Assembly (NCBI RefSeq): GCF_001412655.1
Contig: NZ_CP012996.1
Span: 1,860,001-1,924,000 of the forward strand
Direction of reading: 5' to 3'
From: Pedobacter sp. PACM 27299
Lineage (GTDB): Bacteria; Bacteroidota; Bacteroidia; Sphingobacteriales; Sphingobacteriaceae
Length of the DNA stretch: 64,000 nucleotides
Part shown: positions 29,201 through 37,292 of the stretch, piece by piece
Numbering within the stretch: the stretch's first letter is position 1
Layout: every line of letters starts with the position of its first letter
Made by a program: the position numbers and the translations under genes
The notes under the pieces: model-generated
What the model was told of the DNA's origin: nothing
Database searches by the model: none
What the model saw: only the letters and a program-made list of their open reading frames with translations

Positions 29201-29278
29201 CAAAATGTGATGGGCTATGATCAGGCCATTGCTTCACAACCGAGAACCTTTCAGGCCGGTTTTAACCTTTCTTTTTAA
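26219..29278 (+). CDS. SusC/RagA-type TonB-dependent outer-membrane transporter
   Basis: 1019-aa outer-membrane importer. Order: signal peptide ending T-S-A-Q (about residue 36), a carboxypeptidase-regulatory-like domain (about 48-118), plug domain with the SusC hallmark IYGSRGANGVVLISTKRG (about 250-267), then a 22-strand barrel ending in the aromatic F-N-L-S-F. A calcium-like loop DVNGDGLLSDSD near residue 830 is normal for SusC proteins. The SusD partner follows after 9 bp and a PstS-like binding protein after that, so the ligand may be a phosphorus-type solute rather than a glycan. Confidence 0.95.
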   Translation: MKNIDRAQPALHGHGLWPGLVFFLFLTFFFFLKTSAQENKPLINSTLKGTISDAITGEKLIGASILIQGTTHTASSDREGTFNFVTGQKFPYTLVIKYIGYKTKTLVADGSPVNIKLEPEANQLQDLIVVGYGAQDRKTLTSSVATISGKQIEDIPVAGVDQMLQGQASGVLVSSNTSVPGSGIFIRVRGSSSINASNDPLYVVDGVFLNNRTLQSISTGGQQTSPIADLNPGDIESIEILKDANATAIYGSRGANGVVLISTKRGKLNRKAKVDIGYYKGISQAIKFWPTISGTGEGILQNETWLNDGGAYEKRLFRPKSEGGLGLPEEQPTIDRVGLIFQNAPTDNVDVTVAGGDAKTTYYLGGNYYNQDAIVKPDRFRRASARVNLGQQFNEKTKTGVSINLVSTSRKMTPNNNVPNGTVNGALYTPVYLPLYNEDGSYARPSLFENPVAAIKETVFKDVGTRITGNVFGEYKILEGLKFRTSWSVDFNESKADNYFNSKLQLGQAPINGIGTSALNRNVTLINEQLISYDKVWDNVHQFNLTLGNTLQKETFETTSVTGVGYPTDQFSLVASSASQTGTSRQSQAGLVSFFGRASYGYHRKYMIDASIRADASSRFGKDNRWGYFPAAGFAWRASEEDFIKALNLFSELKFNTSYGLTGNQNGIPDFAALGLWNGGNNYLSTSGILPFQLANPNLKWETTTQFNVGLNMGFLKDRLNLEFNYYNKYTTNLLLQQPISQKLGFASIFSNSGEISNKGFEFSLNAQVISSKVFSWNTRFNISTNKNKIEKLNTAILDNRTIMQQGSPLYSFYAHKQLGVNPANGDVIFEDVNGDGLLSDSDLQIVGNAWPDFFGGFGNEFNYGNFDLNVFFNYSIGNKIWNNTRYRMGHGGSRNGVFAQLEEQLQRWQQPGDITEVPRMTAKGNNASIISDRFLEDGSYARLKTLAIGYKLPKVFLAKYHISNVRFYVAATNLITITKYKGVDPEVNTMGDNQNVMGYDQAIASQPRTFQAGFNLSF

Positions 29279-29287
29279 TGTTAAAAT

Positions 29288-30682
29288 ATGTTGATCATGA
29301 ACTTTAAATATAAATCAAAATATAAGCTGGTACTGCTGATTCCTCTATTGTTTTCAGTGGCTTCCTGCAAGGATTTACTAGACCCAAAACCACTTTTATA
29401 TGTATCGGAAGAAAATAGTATTGTCAACAAGAAAAGTGCAGATGCAGCCCTAATCGGTACTTATAGTGCCTTAAGTCAGAATAGTTATCAGGGCAATACC
29501 TTCCGGTATATCCTGAACCTTTCGGATGATAATTTGCGATGGGTAGGAAACTCACCTTCGAACCGGGAATTTGATGTGCATGATGTTTTTGCCACAAATA
29601 CCTCGATTAGCGCACTGTGGGGCGCTTTGTATAGCACCATTAACAGCAGCAATAACCTCATTCAATCTGTTCCAAAAGTAAACGACCAAACCTTTTCGCA
29701 GACCGATAGGAATACCGCAGTTGGAGAGGCTTACTTTATTCGCGCATTGGCTTATTTCGACTTGGTACGGCTTTGGGGAAATGTGCCCATCATTACAGAA
29801 AGTACGCGCAATCCCAATAGTGGAAATGGGATTGGGAACAGTACACCAGCTCAGGTATATAAACAAGTTGGCGAAGACCTGGAAGCGGCACAAAACCTGC
29901 TGCCTGGCAGTCCGGCTGTACTGAATCGCAACCGTGCCTCTATCTATGCGGTTTACGCCTTGAAATCAAGGCTGTTTCTTTACCTGGGGCAATGGCAGCA
30001 GGCCATCGATTATGCAGATCTGGTGATCAGGGAAACGGCGAAATTCAGTCTGGTACCTAGTTATTCCGCTTTCTTCAATGCTAAAAATACAACGGAATCT
30101 ATTTTTGAGATCGATTATACCATCAACAATAAAAACTCATGGGCCGGAAACTGGTTCGCCAGTAATATTACCGGTGGTACGCGGGAACTCTTGCCAACGG
30201 ATGAGTTTATTGCTTTAATAAGGGGCCCTTATGGTGGAGACCGCAAATCTTTATTGCTCGACATCAATACGCCTCCAAAGGGCATCATCACTTACGGAAA
30301 CATGAATTTTAAACTATCTACCGGCGAAAACCAGGTCTATGCCATACGGATTGCAGAATTATACCTGATTCGTGCGGAAGCCAAAGCAGAATTAAATAAA
30401 ACAACAGAAGCCGTTTCAGACATCAGAACCATCCGGTTACGTGCCAAAGCAGCAGATGAGGATTTAAACGGGCTAACGGACAAAAGCCTCATCATTGCTA
30501 AAGTCCTGCAGGAACGCAGATTGGAATTGGCTTATGAAAGTCACCGCTGGTTTGACCTCATTCGCAGGGGACTTGCGCAGCAAGTGCTGGGCATCGGTGA
30601 TGCTAATAAGTTGCTGTACCCCATTCCACGTCAGGAGCTTTTGGTAGATAAAGCGCTTAAACAAAATCCAGGTTATAATTAA
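29288..30682 (+). CDS. SusD/RagB family outer-membrane lipoprotein
   Basis: 464-aa surface lipoprotein that would cap the SusC channel. Lipobox S-V-A-S-C near residue 27 followed by KDLLDPKP, the usual start of mature SusD proteins. The helical TPR-like core (EAYFIRALAYFDLVRLWGNVPII) and the C-terminal ERRLELAYESHRWFDLIRRG signature are intact. ATG 29297 is an alternative start three codons on. Transcribed with the SusC gene. Confidence 0.95.
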   Translation: MLIMNFKYKSKYKLVLLIPLLFSVASCKDLLDPKPLLYVSEENSIVNKKSADAALIGTYSALSQNSYQGNTFRYILNLSDDNLRWVGNSPSNREFDVHDVFATNTSISALWGALYSTINSSNNLIQSVPKVNDQTFSQTDRNTAVGEAYFIRALAYFDLVRLWGNVPIITESTRNPNSGNGIGNSTPAQVYKQVGEDLEAAQNLLPGSPAVLNRNRASIYAVYALKSRLFLYLGQWQQAIDYADLVIRETAKFSLVPSYSAFFNAKNTTESIFEIDYTINNKNSWAGNWFASNITGGTRELLPTDEFIALIRGPYGGDRKSLLLDINTPPKGIITYGNMNFKLSTGENQVYAIRIAELYLIRAEAKAELNKTTEAVSDIRTIRLRAKAADEDLNGLTDKSLIIAKVLQERRLELAYESHRWFDLIRRGLAQQVLGIGDANKLLYPIPRQELLVDKALKQNPGYN

Positions 30683-30706
30683 TTATTCAATTCTAAAAAT
30701 TTTATT

Positions 30707-31609
30707 ATGAAAACCATCACTTTAAATTTAAGAAAAATAGCCTTTGCAACAATGGCTATGACCTTTATTGTACCTTCAAATACTTTTGCCAAAGGACCGG
30801 ATGAAGGAAAAAAACTGGAAGGTACCATCAATATTACGGGAACAAGATTCCTTTTTCCATTAATTGAAAAATGGGGTGCAGAGTTTTCAAAAGTGCATCC
30901 AGGTTTGAAGTTTGTAGTGAAGCAAGGAGTTGCGAATCCAGATATCAATGCCTCGGCAGCGCCATTAAAAGAAAAAGATCCTGCAAAAGGGAACTATACC
31001 ATTGTCAGCCGCTTTGCCATTGTCCCAATTGTCAATGTGAAAAATCCAGGTTTAGATAAGCTGCAGAAAAGTGGTTTTAAGGCTAAAGATTTTGAATCAG
31101 TGTATTTCAGCAATAATACCAGCAAGGATAAATTTGCAGCCTTCGGCGATCAACTGGTTTCTTTTAAGGTATATAGCCGCAGTGCTTGTACTTCCGCTAC
31201 ATTTTCCAGTGTGCTGGGAGAGGAGCTGAAAGATTTGACCAATGCAAGTGGTAAAAAGATTGCCGATGACCATATTTTGCTGCAAACCGTAGTTGATGAT
31301 CCACTGGGGGTAGCTTATAATGATCTGGGTATTGTGTATGACCTGAAAACAAGAAAACCAAAACCAGGGATTGCGGTGGTACCTACAGATTTAGATGGGG
31401 ATGGGGTAATCAATAAAGAAGAGAATTTTTACGCAGATTTGGACCAGCTGATTCATTCTTTAGAGTCTATTTCCACCAATTTGCCACCAAAAGGCGATTT
31501 CACACTGATCTATAAAGATACCCGTCCGGAAGTGACTGCTTTTGTAAATTGGATACTGACTGATGGACAGCAATATGTACATGAATATGGCTTTTTAAAC
31601 AAAAAATAA
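30707..31609 (+). CDS. PstS-like periplasmic substrate-binding protein
   Basis: 300-aa exported protein (signal peptide ending N-T-F-A-K). After it, GTINITGTRFLFPLIEKWGAEFSKVHPGLKFVV matches the first lobe of PstS-type phosphate-binding proteins, where the G-T-R-F/S loop binds the anion; ASAAPLKEKD corresponds to the second ligand loop. Residues near 230 (DLDGDGVINKEEN) form an EF-hand-like calcium loop, not usual for PstS. No pstCAB transporter genes are nearby. Position after SusC/SusD and before a terminator indicates the same operon and a periplasmic hand-over role; phosphate, phosphonate or another oxyanion are candidates. Confidence 0.75.
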   Translation: MKTITLNLRKIAFATMAMTFIVPSNTFAKGPDEGKKLEGTINITGTRFLFPLIEKWGAEFSKVHPGLKFVVKQGVANPDINASAAPLKEKDPAKGNYTIVSRFAIVPIVNVKNPGLDKLQKSGFKAKDFESVYFSNNTSKDKFAAFGDQLVSFKVYSRSACTSATFSSVLGEELKDLTNASGKKIADDHILLQTVVDDPLGVAYNDLGIVYDLKTRKPKPGIAVVPTDLDGDGVINKEENFYADLDQLIHSLESISTNLPPKGDFTLIYKDTRPEVTAFVNWILTDGQQYVHEYGFLNKK

Positions 31610-31611
31610 GC

Positions 31612-31660
31612 CTTATAAAAAACGCCTTCAGATGCTATGATTTTGAAGGCGTTTTTAATG
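31612..31660. terminator. Bidirectional terminator after the SusCD operon
   Basis: AAAACGCCTTCA (31619-31630) and TGAAGGCGTTTTT (31644-31656), flanked by A and T runs. It separates the convergent binding-protein and hydrolase genes. Confidence 0.9.
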
Positions 31661-31677
31661 ACGGTTAAATACGCGCT

Positions 31678-33066
31678 TTAATCTCCTGTTTTTAAACATT
31701 TGATCACATTTTCTCCGTCTTTAATAGAAACTGAGTTGATGGTTCCATCATTGTTCTTAGTGAAAAATACGGTGGCATCTAAGTCCATAAGGAAAAACTC
31801 GTGATCGGTTTGTGGAAGCAAATTTAACAAGGGAATCCCTGCCATTCTTAATACCAATCCGCTGTCTTTTAAAGTAACCGTTATATCCACACCATCCTCT
31901 CTTTTATATTTTCCTGCATACGATTTTAAAACATCATCTGTTAGTTTTAGGCTTGATGCTGATTCATTTGGTCTTGTACTTTTATAAGCCTTGTGAATAA
32001 TCTCTGTACCTTCAGGGAAGGCGGCTCTAACCACATTATTACACATCATTAATCCATTATCTGCATTGGTTAAAACGATGATTCCTCGCTTGGATTTTGG
32101 CAGTAATACCATGATTGCCGCAACACCCTGATCGTTTCCGGCATGTTGTAATGCATATTCATGGTTGGGAAGGTCGTTGATGATCCGCCATCCTAAACCT
32201 TGCTGAAGATTTGGGCTAATGACAGCCTGTGTTTTTATCATTTCCTGGTGTAGCTTTTTCGAGATCAGCTCTCCCTTTAATACCGCTATTGCAAATTTGG
32301 AAAGATCGTCAATGCTGGTCGTTAAACCTGCTGCAGCACTGGCGCTAATTGAATAGTCGGTTCTGGTAATTTCTTTGCCATCTGCATCATACATTCTGCT
32401 GTGTTTGTCAAAATTCGTTTTTCCATCCCATTCATGATGAGTGTCCTTTAGCTGTAAAGGCTTGAAAAGAATGGAATCGGAAAGCTGTGCTAAAGAGCGG
32501 TTGAATTTCTTCTCGATCGCAGATTTGAGGTATTCCATTCCATCTCCGGAATAATTGAATTTTGTGCCCGGTTCAAAGTTAAAAGTTAGTTTTCCTGTTG
32601 AATTCATCCATCGCCAATTGTCAAAACCAGATTGCTGACTGAGTACATGGCGGCTGCTGATCATCTTAGAATAAGCGCTGGAAGCCACTTCCGGATCTAC
32701 AAAATAATGGGCAAGAGGTTCATCGAGGTCCCATTTCCCATCCTGAACTAGTTTAAGCACCATTGTGGAAAATACTACTTTAGTAAGGGAAGCTACTTCG
32801 AAGATCGTGCTTTGAGGAGCTGGAGCTCCATTACTTAGGTTTCCATAGACCTTCGCTTTGACCAGTCTATTGTTTTCTATGATGCCAATGGCCACATTCG
32901 GGATGTTTAAATCCTTTTGCCATTGTATAATTTTGCGGTCTAACGTATTCAGGTCAGATGAGCTTTGCTTCATTTGACCTGATTTTAACTGCTGACAATG
33001 ACTAATATTCGGTTTTAACACAAGAAGACAAAAGCTTAACAAAGCGAAACCGATATTTTTTTTCAT
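31678..33066 (-). CDS. Beta-lactamase family serine hydrolase with C-terminal lipocalin-like domain
   Basis: 462-aa exported hydrolase. Signal peptide, then the serine motif S-L-T-K in EVASLTKVVFSTMVLK, Y-S-G-D-G-M, and Q-H-A-G-N as third motif. A C-terminal ~100-residue beta-rich domain (YAGKYKREDGVDITVTLKDSGL) resembles the DUF3471-type lipocalin-like extension of this family. Its ATG overlaps the stop codon of the 98-aa gene upstream by one base (TAATG), so translation is probably coupled. Substrate unknown. Confidence 0.88.
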   Translation of the reverse strand: MKKNIGFALLSFCLLVLKPNISHCQQLKSGQMKQSSSDLNTLDRKIIQWQKDLNIPNVAIGIIENNRLVKAKVYGNLSNGAPAPQSTIFEVASLTKVVFSTMVLKLVQDGKWDLDEPLAHYFVDPEVASSAYSKMISSRHVLSQQSGFDNWRWMNSTGKLTFNFEPGTKFNYSGDGMEYLKSAIEKKFNRSLAQLSDSILFKPLQLKDTHHEWDGKTNFDKHSRMYDADGKEITRTDYSISASAAAGLTTSIDDLSKFAIAVLKGELISKKLHQEMIKTQAVISPNLQQGLGWRIINDLPNHEYALQHAGNDQGVAAIMVLLPKSKRGIIVLTNADNGLMMCNNVVRAAFPEGTEIIHKAYKSTRPNESASSLKLTDDVLKSYAGKYKREDGVDITVTLKDSGLVLRMAGIPLLNLLPQTDHEFFLMDLDATVFFTKNNDGTINSVSIKDGENVIKCLKTGD

Positions 33067-33362
33067 TAAACAGACTTCCAGATTTTAAAGGTGTTCTGTT
33101 GATTTCCATTGGTTTGGATCACCAGGCAAAGGTGTTCCTCTCTTTGAGGGAAATATTTGTCAATGATCAATTGAGTCTGTTGGATCAATTGTCCAAGGTG
33201 CTGTTCAAAATCTATGTTTTTAACGTTTAAGATAACCTGGTTCATTCTTGATGAAATGGTGCATTCGAAGGTGAATTCTCTTTTCAGTGCCTTTACTACT
33301 TTTGACCTCAGTTTTTTCATTGAATTCTGATTTAGGGTGTCATTGAATAGGGTTTTTCCCAT
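33066..33362 (-). CDS. Small protein of unknown function, coupled to the hydrolase
   Basis: 98-aa (or 84-aa if it starts at the in-frame ATG that gives MKKLRSK) basic protein with no signal peptide or membrane helix. I do not recognise the family. The pattern is a short beta/alpha unit (FTFECTISSRMNQVILNVKNIDFE, then a helix and LCLVIQTNGNQQ). Its stop overlaps the hydrolase start by one base, so the two are almost certainly one transcript, yet this product looks cytoplasmic while the hydrolase is exported. Confidence 0.6.
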   Translation of the reverse strand: MGKTLFNDTLNQNSMKKLRSKVVKALKREFTFECTISSRMNQVILNVKNIDFEQHLGQLIQQTQLIIDKYFPQREEHLCLVIQTNGNQQNTFKIWKSV

Positions 33363-33552
33363 TTGTTATTTCAGCTTTAAACGCTGGTAGCTTTTATAAA
33401 TTGCACCGGGAAATGTCATTATTTTTATTTCCTGGAAATAATTGACTACTTTCTAAAAATAGTAAAAACTATAGAAGACAAGGCATTTCAGGGGTCGTTT
33501 TATTGTAACAAATTTGGGGTGATCCCCTTCTTCTTCAATGAGTTTATATCCT

Positions 33553-33594
33553 AAAAAAAGCCCCTGGACTTTATAAAGTCCAGGGGCTTTTTTT
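33553..33594. terminator. Strong bidirectional terminator
   Basis: Perfect palindrome: AGCCCCTGGACTTTA at 33559-33573 and its complement TAAAGTCCAGGGGCT at 33574-33588, flanked by A7 and T8. It ends the leftward gene at 33651. The rest of 33363-33650 shows no gene. Confidence 0.92.
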
Positions 33595-33650
33595 TCCGAA
33601 TTTTGAGGCAACCTATTTAATTTGCCAAATTCATTTGATCAGGAAATATC

Positions 33651-34226
33651 TTATTTAAACATCGCATTAAGTGCATTTTGTACTTTCCGTGCGTCATCTT
33701 CAACTGTTTTTTTGATAGCAGGATTAAATGAAGCAGCAAATTCTGGTGTGATAGAAATTAATTCTGGTTCATTTAAGATCGTAAGGTCAAATACATTACT
33801 GCCGAACTTAAACGTGCTTTTAACTTTCGTGATGTCTTTTTCCATGTTTTTTGCAAACTCGTAGCTGTTGCTGATCTGGTCAAATGCATCTTTTGCCGAC
33901 TGGAATATAATTTGAGTAGCTACATTCAGGTCATTGATGATAATGGTGGCTGCTTGTAATTCTGATTTTAATGCTCCTTTCACACCTTCATCTAAACTAT
34001 TCAGCTCCGGTAACAAATCTTCACTGAAGATGATGTCCTTTGGATCTTTAATGAAAATAGCCAGTTTTCCGCTCTCGTCTAAATGCTGTTCCAAATATAT
34101 AGGTGCATTACCGTCTTTCAGGTTTGCAACGTTTGTAGAGGTGTATTCAATTTTGATGTCGCTGATCACATTTTTGATGACGTTTACAACGTGTTCCAAT
34201 ACCGGGTTTGGAGTAATATTGCTCAT
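33651..34226 (-). CDS. Hypothetical protein (191 aa)
   Basis: Family not recognised. Starts at ATG 34226 (MSNITPNPVLEHVVNVIKNVI); an in-frame ATG seven codons upstream is less likely. No signal peptide or membrane helix. The chain alternates amphipathic helices (LKSELQAATIIINDLNVATQIIFQSAKDAF) with a few strands, suggesting a soluble cytoplasmic protein. Monogenic, with its own strong terminator downstream. Confidence 0.65.
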   Translation of the reverse strand: MSNITPNPVLEHVVNVIKNVISDIKIEYTSTNVANLKDGNAPIYLEQHLDESGKLAIFIKDPKDIIFSEDLLPELNSLDEGVKGALKSELQAATIIINDLNVATQIIFQSAKDAFDQISNSYEFAKNMEKDITKVKSTFKFGSNVFDLTILNEPELISITPEFAASFNPAIKKTVEDDARKVQNALNAMFK

Positions 34227-34406
34227 TCTGTAATAATTTTTTTGCAAAGGTACGGGATGCTAACTTCGTTCATATACCTAAAAGAAAAAAAAGAATTTAT
34301 TTTAAAATAAGGCACTCATTATGAGTTGCTTGTAGTTGTGGGTTGTTGTGCCAGATTCCGGGCGTTATTTTATGCAGCTTTTCGTAGTTGCTGAGAAAAG
34401 CGATTT

Positions 34407-36752
34407 TTATAGCCGGCCTCTGATTTCCTGGTTAGCCTCAATAGCTTTATTCTTTATTTTTTGCTGCGTGCTAAAGCTGTAAACAAACATAAAAAGGAAA
34501 GACCTTGTTCTTCTTTTTTGATAAAAATCTAGGCTAAAATTCTCGTAGGTAGAAAAATTCTTGTCGCGCTGGGTATTGAATACATCATTACAAGCGAACT
34601 TCAGCTGTGCTTTTCCTGCAAGAATGCTTTTCTGCAGACTAAAATCAAGCCTGTATTGAGGGGCAGCACTCACTACATAGTTCTGAAATCTGGAATTGAA
34701 TACGTTTAATAAGTCTGCAGACCAGGTTTTAGACATATTGAACCGCGTATAAATATTACTGTTGAAAGAATATTGGGAAGGCTGTAAATCGCCATTTTTA
34801 AACTGGTAATAATAAGCACCTAAAGTCGTATTGGTATACAACCATTTCGTCAGGTTACTGAAGTAGCTATAATCTAGCCCATACCTGGATTGCGAGCCAA
34901 AGTTCTGGGGTTTATAATAGGTGATATTTCCTGTATTGGTATACACACCTGCGATTAAATTCTCGGTATGGTTTATATAAAAAGAGAGCGATTGTTTGGG
35001 GAACTGGTAGCTGATGTCCAGGCTATTGGTAAACTGTGGCTTAAGGTCAGGATTTCCCTGCAGGTAAGAGTAATCATTTTCTTTGGTGACAAAAGGGTTT
35101 AAATCCCTGAATGAAGGGCGCTGGATATTTCGGGCTAAGGAAATTGAAATGGTTTTTTTCGGGGCAATGGTATAGCCGTAATATAAACGCGGAAAGAGGT
35201 TTAAATAATGCTTGGAGACCTGGATGGCATTGATTTTATCTTTGCCGGAAAAATCGGTGTATTCTGCCCTTAGCCCCAGGTTAAAATTGCTTTTCTTGGA
35301 GGTTTTACCGCTTAATGTGCCATAAACTGCGGTGATATTTTCTTTGTTTGTGAAATTTTCCTTGTTATAACTGCTCAGCAAATAGTCCGGGGCCTGAAAA
35401 ATACTGGTGTTCAGCTGATGGTCCCTGTTTACAGAACTCATTTTTAATCCAGTCTTTAATTGAAAGCCATTTTTATATTTTTTAGTCAAATCACCCTGAA
35501 CCACGTAATAATCAGATAGGGGATTCACATTAAATATAGTCAGACTGGAATTGAAATTTCCGAATGTATAATCTGTGTTTGTGGCGTTATCGCTCGGATT
35601 TTCATGATGCCCCGCATTCAGAATAAATTTCAGCGTACTGCCCAGGCTATCCAGTTTAAAGGTGTAATTCAGTGCCCAATACCAGACTTTGTTCTTAAAA
35701 TTCTCTGAGCGTTGATTACTGCTGATGGAAGAAAGTGAGGGCTCATAAACAGTTAAGGATTCAGGGGTGGTGTATAAGCCTTTTCCATTGTTGTAATACA
35801 ATTCTGCACCAAATTCATTTTTGCTGTCCGGATAGAAAACGACACCACCGAGCAGGTTGACATTTCTTTTATCACCATTGAAAAGGCCATCTGCTTCATT
35901 TCTACTTTGATTTGAAAACAGCTTGCTGGTCTGGTAAGTGCCAAAATCCTTGTCTTTTCCATAACTAATTTTGGTATAGAAATTCCATTTATCCGATCCG
36001 TAATTGGTGTTGAGGCCTAGATAGTCCGACCAGATGTTTCCTTTTCTATAGGTATAGGAAGCGGTGACATTAGCGCTAAGGCCTTTTACAGGCTTCTTAA
36101 GAATAATATTGACCACACCGCCTTGTGCGGAAGCGTCTGCATCTGCGGAAGCCTGGGCTTGAATTTCAATGCTTTGGATCATTTCAGCATTCAGGCTGGA
36201 AAGATAACTGGCCAAATCTCGGCCAGTGAGATACAGCTGTCTTCCATTCACATAAATTACCGGTATTTTATTCCGTAACAGTACGGCTCCGTCACCGTTC
36301 ACCTGGAGCCTTGGTGCCCTGGCAAGCACATCAAGTCCCGAGTATCCTGATTTTAAAGGGCTGTTTTCTACATTAAATATCAGTTTGTCGTTTTCCATCT
36401 GTACGATAGGACGCTGACCAACAATATGAACTGTTTTGAGTTCGTTGTTTAGATTGACCTGCAAAACACCGAGGTCTATATTCTGATTCAGCTGTATGGG
36501 TTTACGATACAGTAGCTTGCCAAAAATACTCAGTTTAATCAAATACTGACCCGGTTTCGCGATCAGCGTAAAATCACCTTCTTTAGTCGTTAATTCATTT
36601 TGATAAAGCAAGGAATCACTGGTCAGGAGTAGGACCGAAGCATAACTGACAGGCTTTGATTCCATATCTACCAGCTTTCCTGTGATTTTTATCTGCGCAG
36701 CGCAGGTTAAGGAAAATAGAAGGAAGAGCCCGGTCAGGATTTTTGAATACAT
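34407..36752 (-). CDS. Outer-membrane beta-barrel family protein (TonB-dependent receptor-like)
   Basis: 781-aa outer-membrane protein. Signal peptide ending C-A-A-Q, a carboxypeptidase-regulatory-like domain (ITGKLVDMESKPVSYASVLLL, about residues 23-100), a plug-like region (VYVNGRQLYLTGRDLASYLSSLNAEMIQSIEI) and a barrel of the OMP_b-brl_3 type with R-N-I-Q-R-P-S-F-R-D-L-N-P-F and L-Q-G-N-P-D-L-K-P hallmarks. No SusD partner. It lies 29 bp downstream of a small exported-protein gene, and the pair is divergent from a histidine kinase, so regulation by that two-component system is likely. It could be the receptor or export route of the peptide system. Confidence 0.9.
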   Translation of the reverse strand: MYSKILTGLFLLFSLTCAAQIKITGKLVDMESKPVSYASVLLLTSDSLLYQNELTTKEGDFTLIAKPGQYLIKLSIFGKLLYRKPIQLNQNIDLGVLQVNLNNELKTVHIVGQRPIVQMENDKLIFNVENSPLKSGYSGLDVLARAPRLQVNGDGAVLLRNKIPVIYVNGRQLYLTGRDLASYLSSLNAEMIQSIEIQAQASADADASAQGGVVNIILKKPVKGLSANVTASYTYRKGNIWSDYLGLNTNYGSDKWNFYTKISYGKDKDFGTYQTSKLFSNQSRNEADGLFNGDKRNVNLLGGVVFYPDSKNEFGAELYYNNGKGLYTTPESLTVYEPSLSSISSNQRSENFKNKVWYWALNYTFKLDSLGSTLKFILNAGHHENPSDNATNTDYTFGNFNSSLTIFNVNPLSDYYVVQGDLTKKYKNGFQLKTGLKMSSVNRDHQLNTSIFQAPDYLLSSYNKENFTNKENITAVYGTLSGKTSKKSNFNLGLRAEYTDFSGKDKINAIQVSKHYLNLFPRLYYGYTIAPKKTISISLARNIQRPSFRDLNPFVTKENDYSYLQGNPDLKPQFTNSLDISYQFPKQSLSFYINHTENLIAGVYTNTGNITYYKPQNFGSQSRYGLDYSYFSNLTKWLYTNTTLGAYYYQFKNGDLQPSQYSFNSNIYTRFNMSKTWSADLLNVFNSRFQNYVVSAAPQYRLDFSLQKSILAGKAQLKFACNDVFNTQRDKNFSTYENFSLDFYQKRRTRSFLFMFVYSFSTQQKIKNKAIEANQEIRGRL

Positions 36753-36781
36753 ATAGAAATAGATTAGCGCTAAAAAAAGGA

Positions 36782-37165
36782 TTAAAGTTCTTGCTCATTG
36801 GATACAAGTACCCGGATTCGATCCCCCAGTTTCTTGAATTTTTTTATTGTAGCCTGGCTAGCATTTTTTTTATTGAGGTCAATGATTAGTTTTTCAGCTC
36901 GAAGGGTAACGGTATAAGCGTTTTTATTCAGCCATATAAAAAGATCATCTTTGTTTTCTGTAGGTACACCAAGGTCCTTCACCAAAGCTTTTTTGATCTC
37001 CGCAGCTGATTCTTCCTGAAAGTTAGCGATGAGTGAATAATCAAGGTCGGTACTCGTAATATTAACGCTGGTATGATTTGTGGAGCTTAAGGATGCCTTT
37101 CCGGATTGACAAAATGCAGCCGCATTTATTGTGAGAAAAACTGCCATAATGATTAACTTTTTCAT
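36782..37165 (-). CDS. Small exported protein of unknown function
   Basis: 127 aa, with a clear Sec signal peptide (MKKLIIMAVFLTINAAAFCQ). The mature part is about 105 residues, mostly helical and lysine-rich at the end, with no cysteines after the signal; family not recognised. First gene of a two-gene operon with the beta-barrel protein. Its promoter faces the histidine kinase promoter; CATATTTG on the minus strand (37185-37192), one mismatch from TAnnTTTG, lies about 20 bp before the start codon, with the GTTAATG repeats just upstream. Confidence 0.7.
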   Translation of the reverse strand: MKKLIIMAVFLTINAAAFCQSGKASLSSTNHTSVNITSTDLDYSLIANFQEESAAEIKKALVKDLGVPTENKDDLFIWLNKNAYTVTLRAEKLIIDLNKKNASQATIKKFKKLGDRIRVLVSNEQEL

Positions 37166-37214
37166 ATCTTAATTTTTACTTCATCAAATATGTGGAAGTA
37201 ATTTTTTAAAATCA

Positions 37215-37243
37215 GTTAATCTTGTGTTAATGAAGCGTTAATG
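37215..37243. promoter_or_regulatory. Triple GTTAAT(G) repeat, 11-bp spacing (response-regulator site)
   Basis: GTTAAT at 37215, GTTAATG at 37226 and 37237, each exactly 11 bp apart, about one helical turn, as typical for OmpR-family regulators. It lies between the divergent kinase and small exported-protein promoters. The same unit recurs four times upstream of the RiPP precursor. Confidence 0.72.
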
Positions 37244-37278
37244 ATGTCAGAATTCTTAAAGATCCATCACCCCTCGTA

Positions 37279-37286
37279 TATATTTG
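37279..37286 (+). promoter_or_regulatory. -7 promoter element of the histidine kinase operon
   Basis: TATATTTG matches the Bacteroidota -7 consensus TAnnTTTG. It ends only 6 bp before the kinase ATG at 37293, so the transcript would be leaderless or nearly so. The 11-bp repeats lie about 36 bp upstream of it, a normal activator position. Confidence 0.55.
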
Positions 37287-37292
37287 TGAGAG

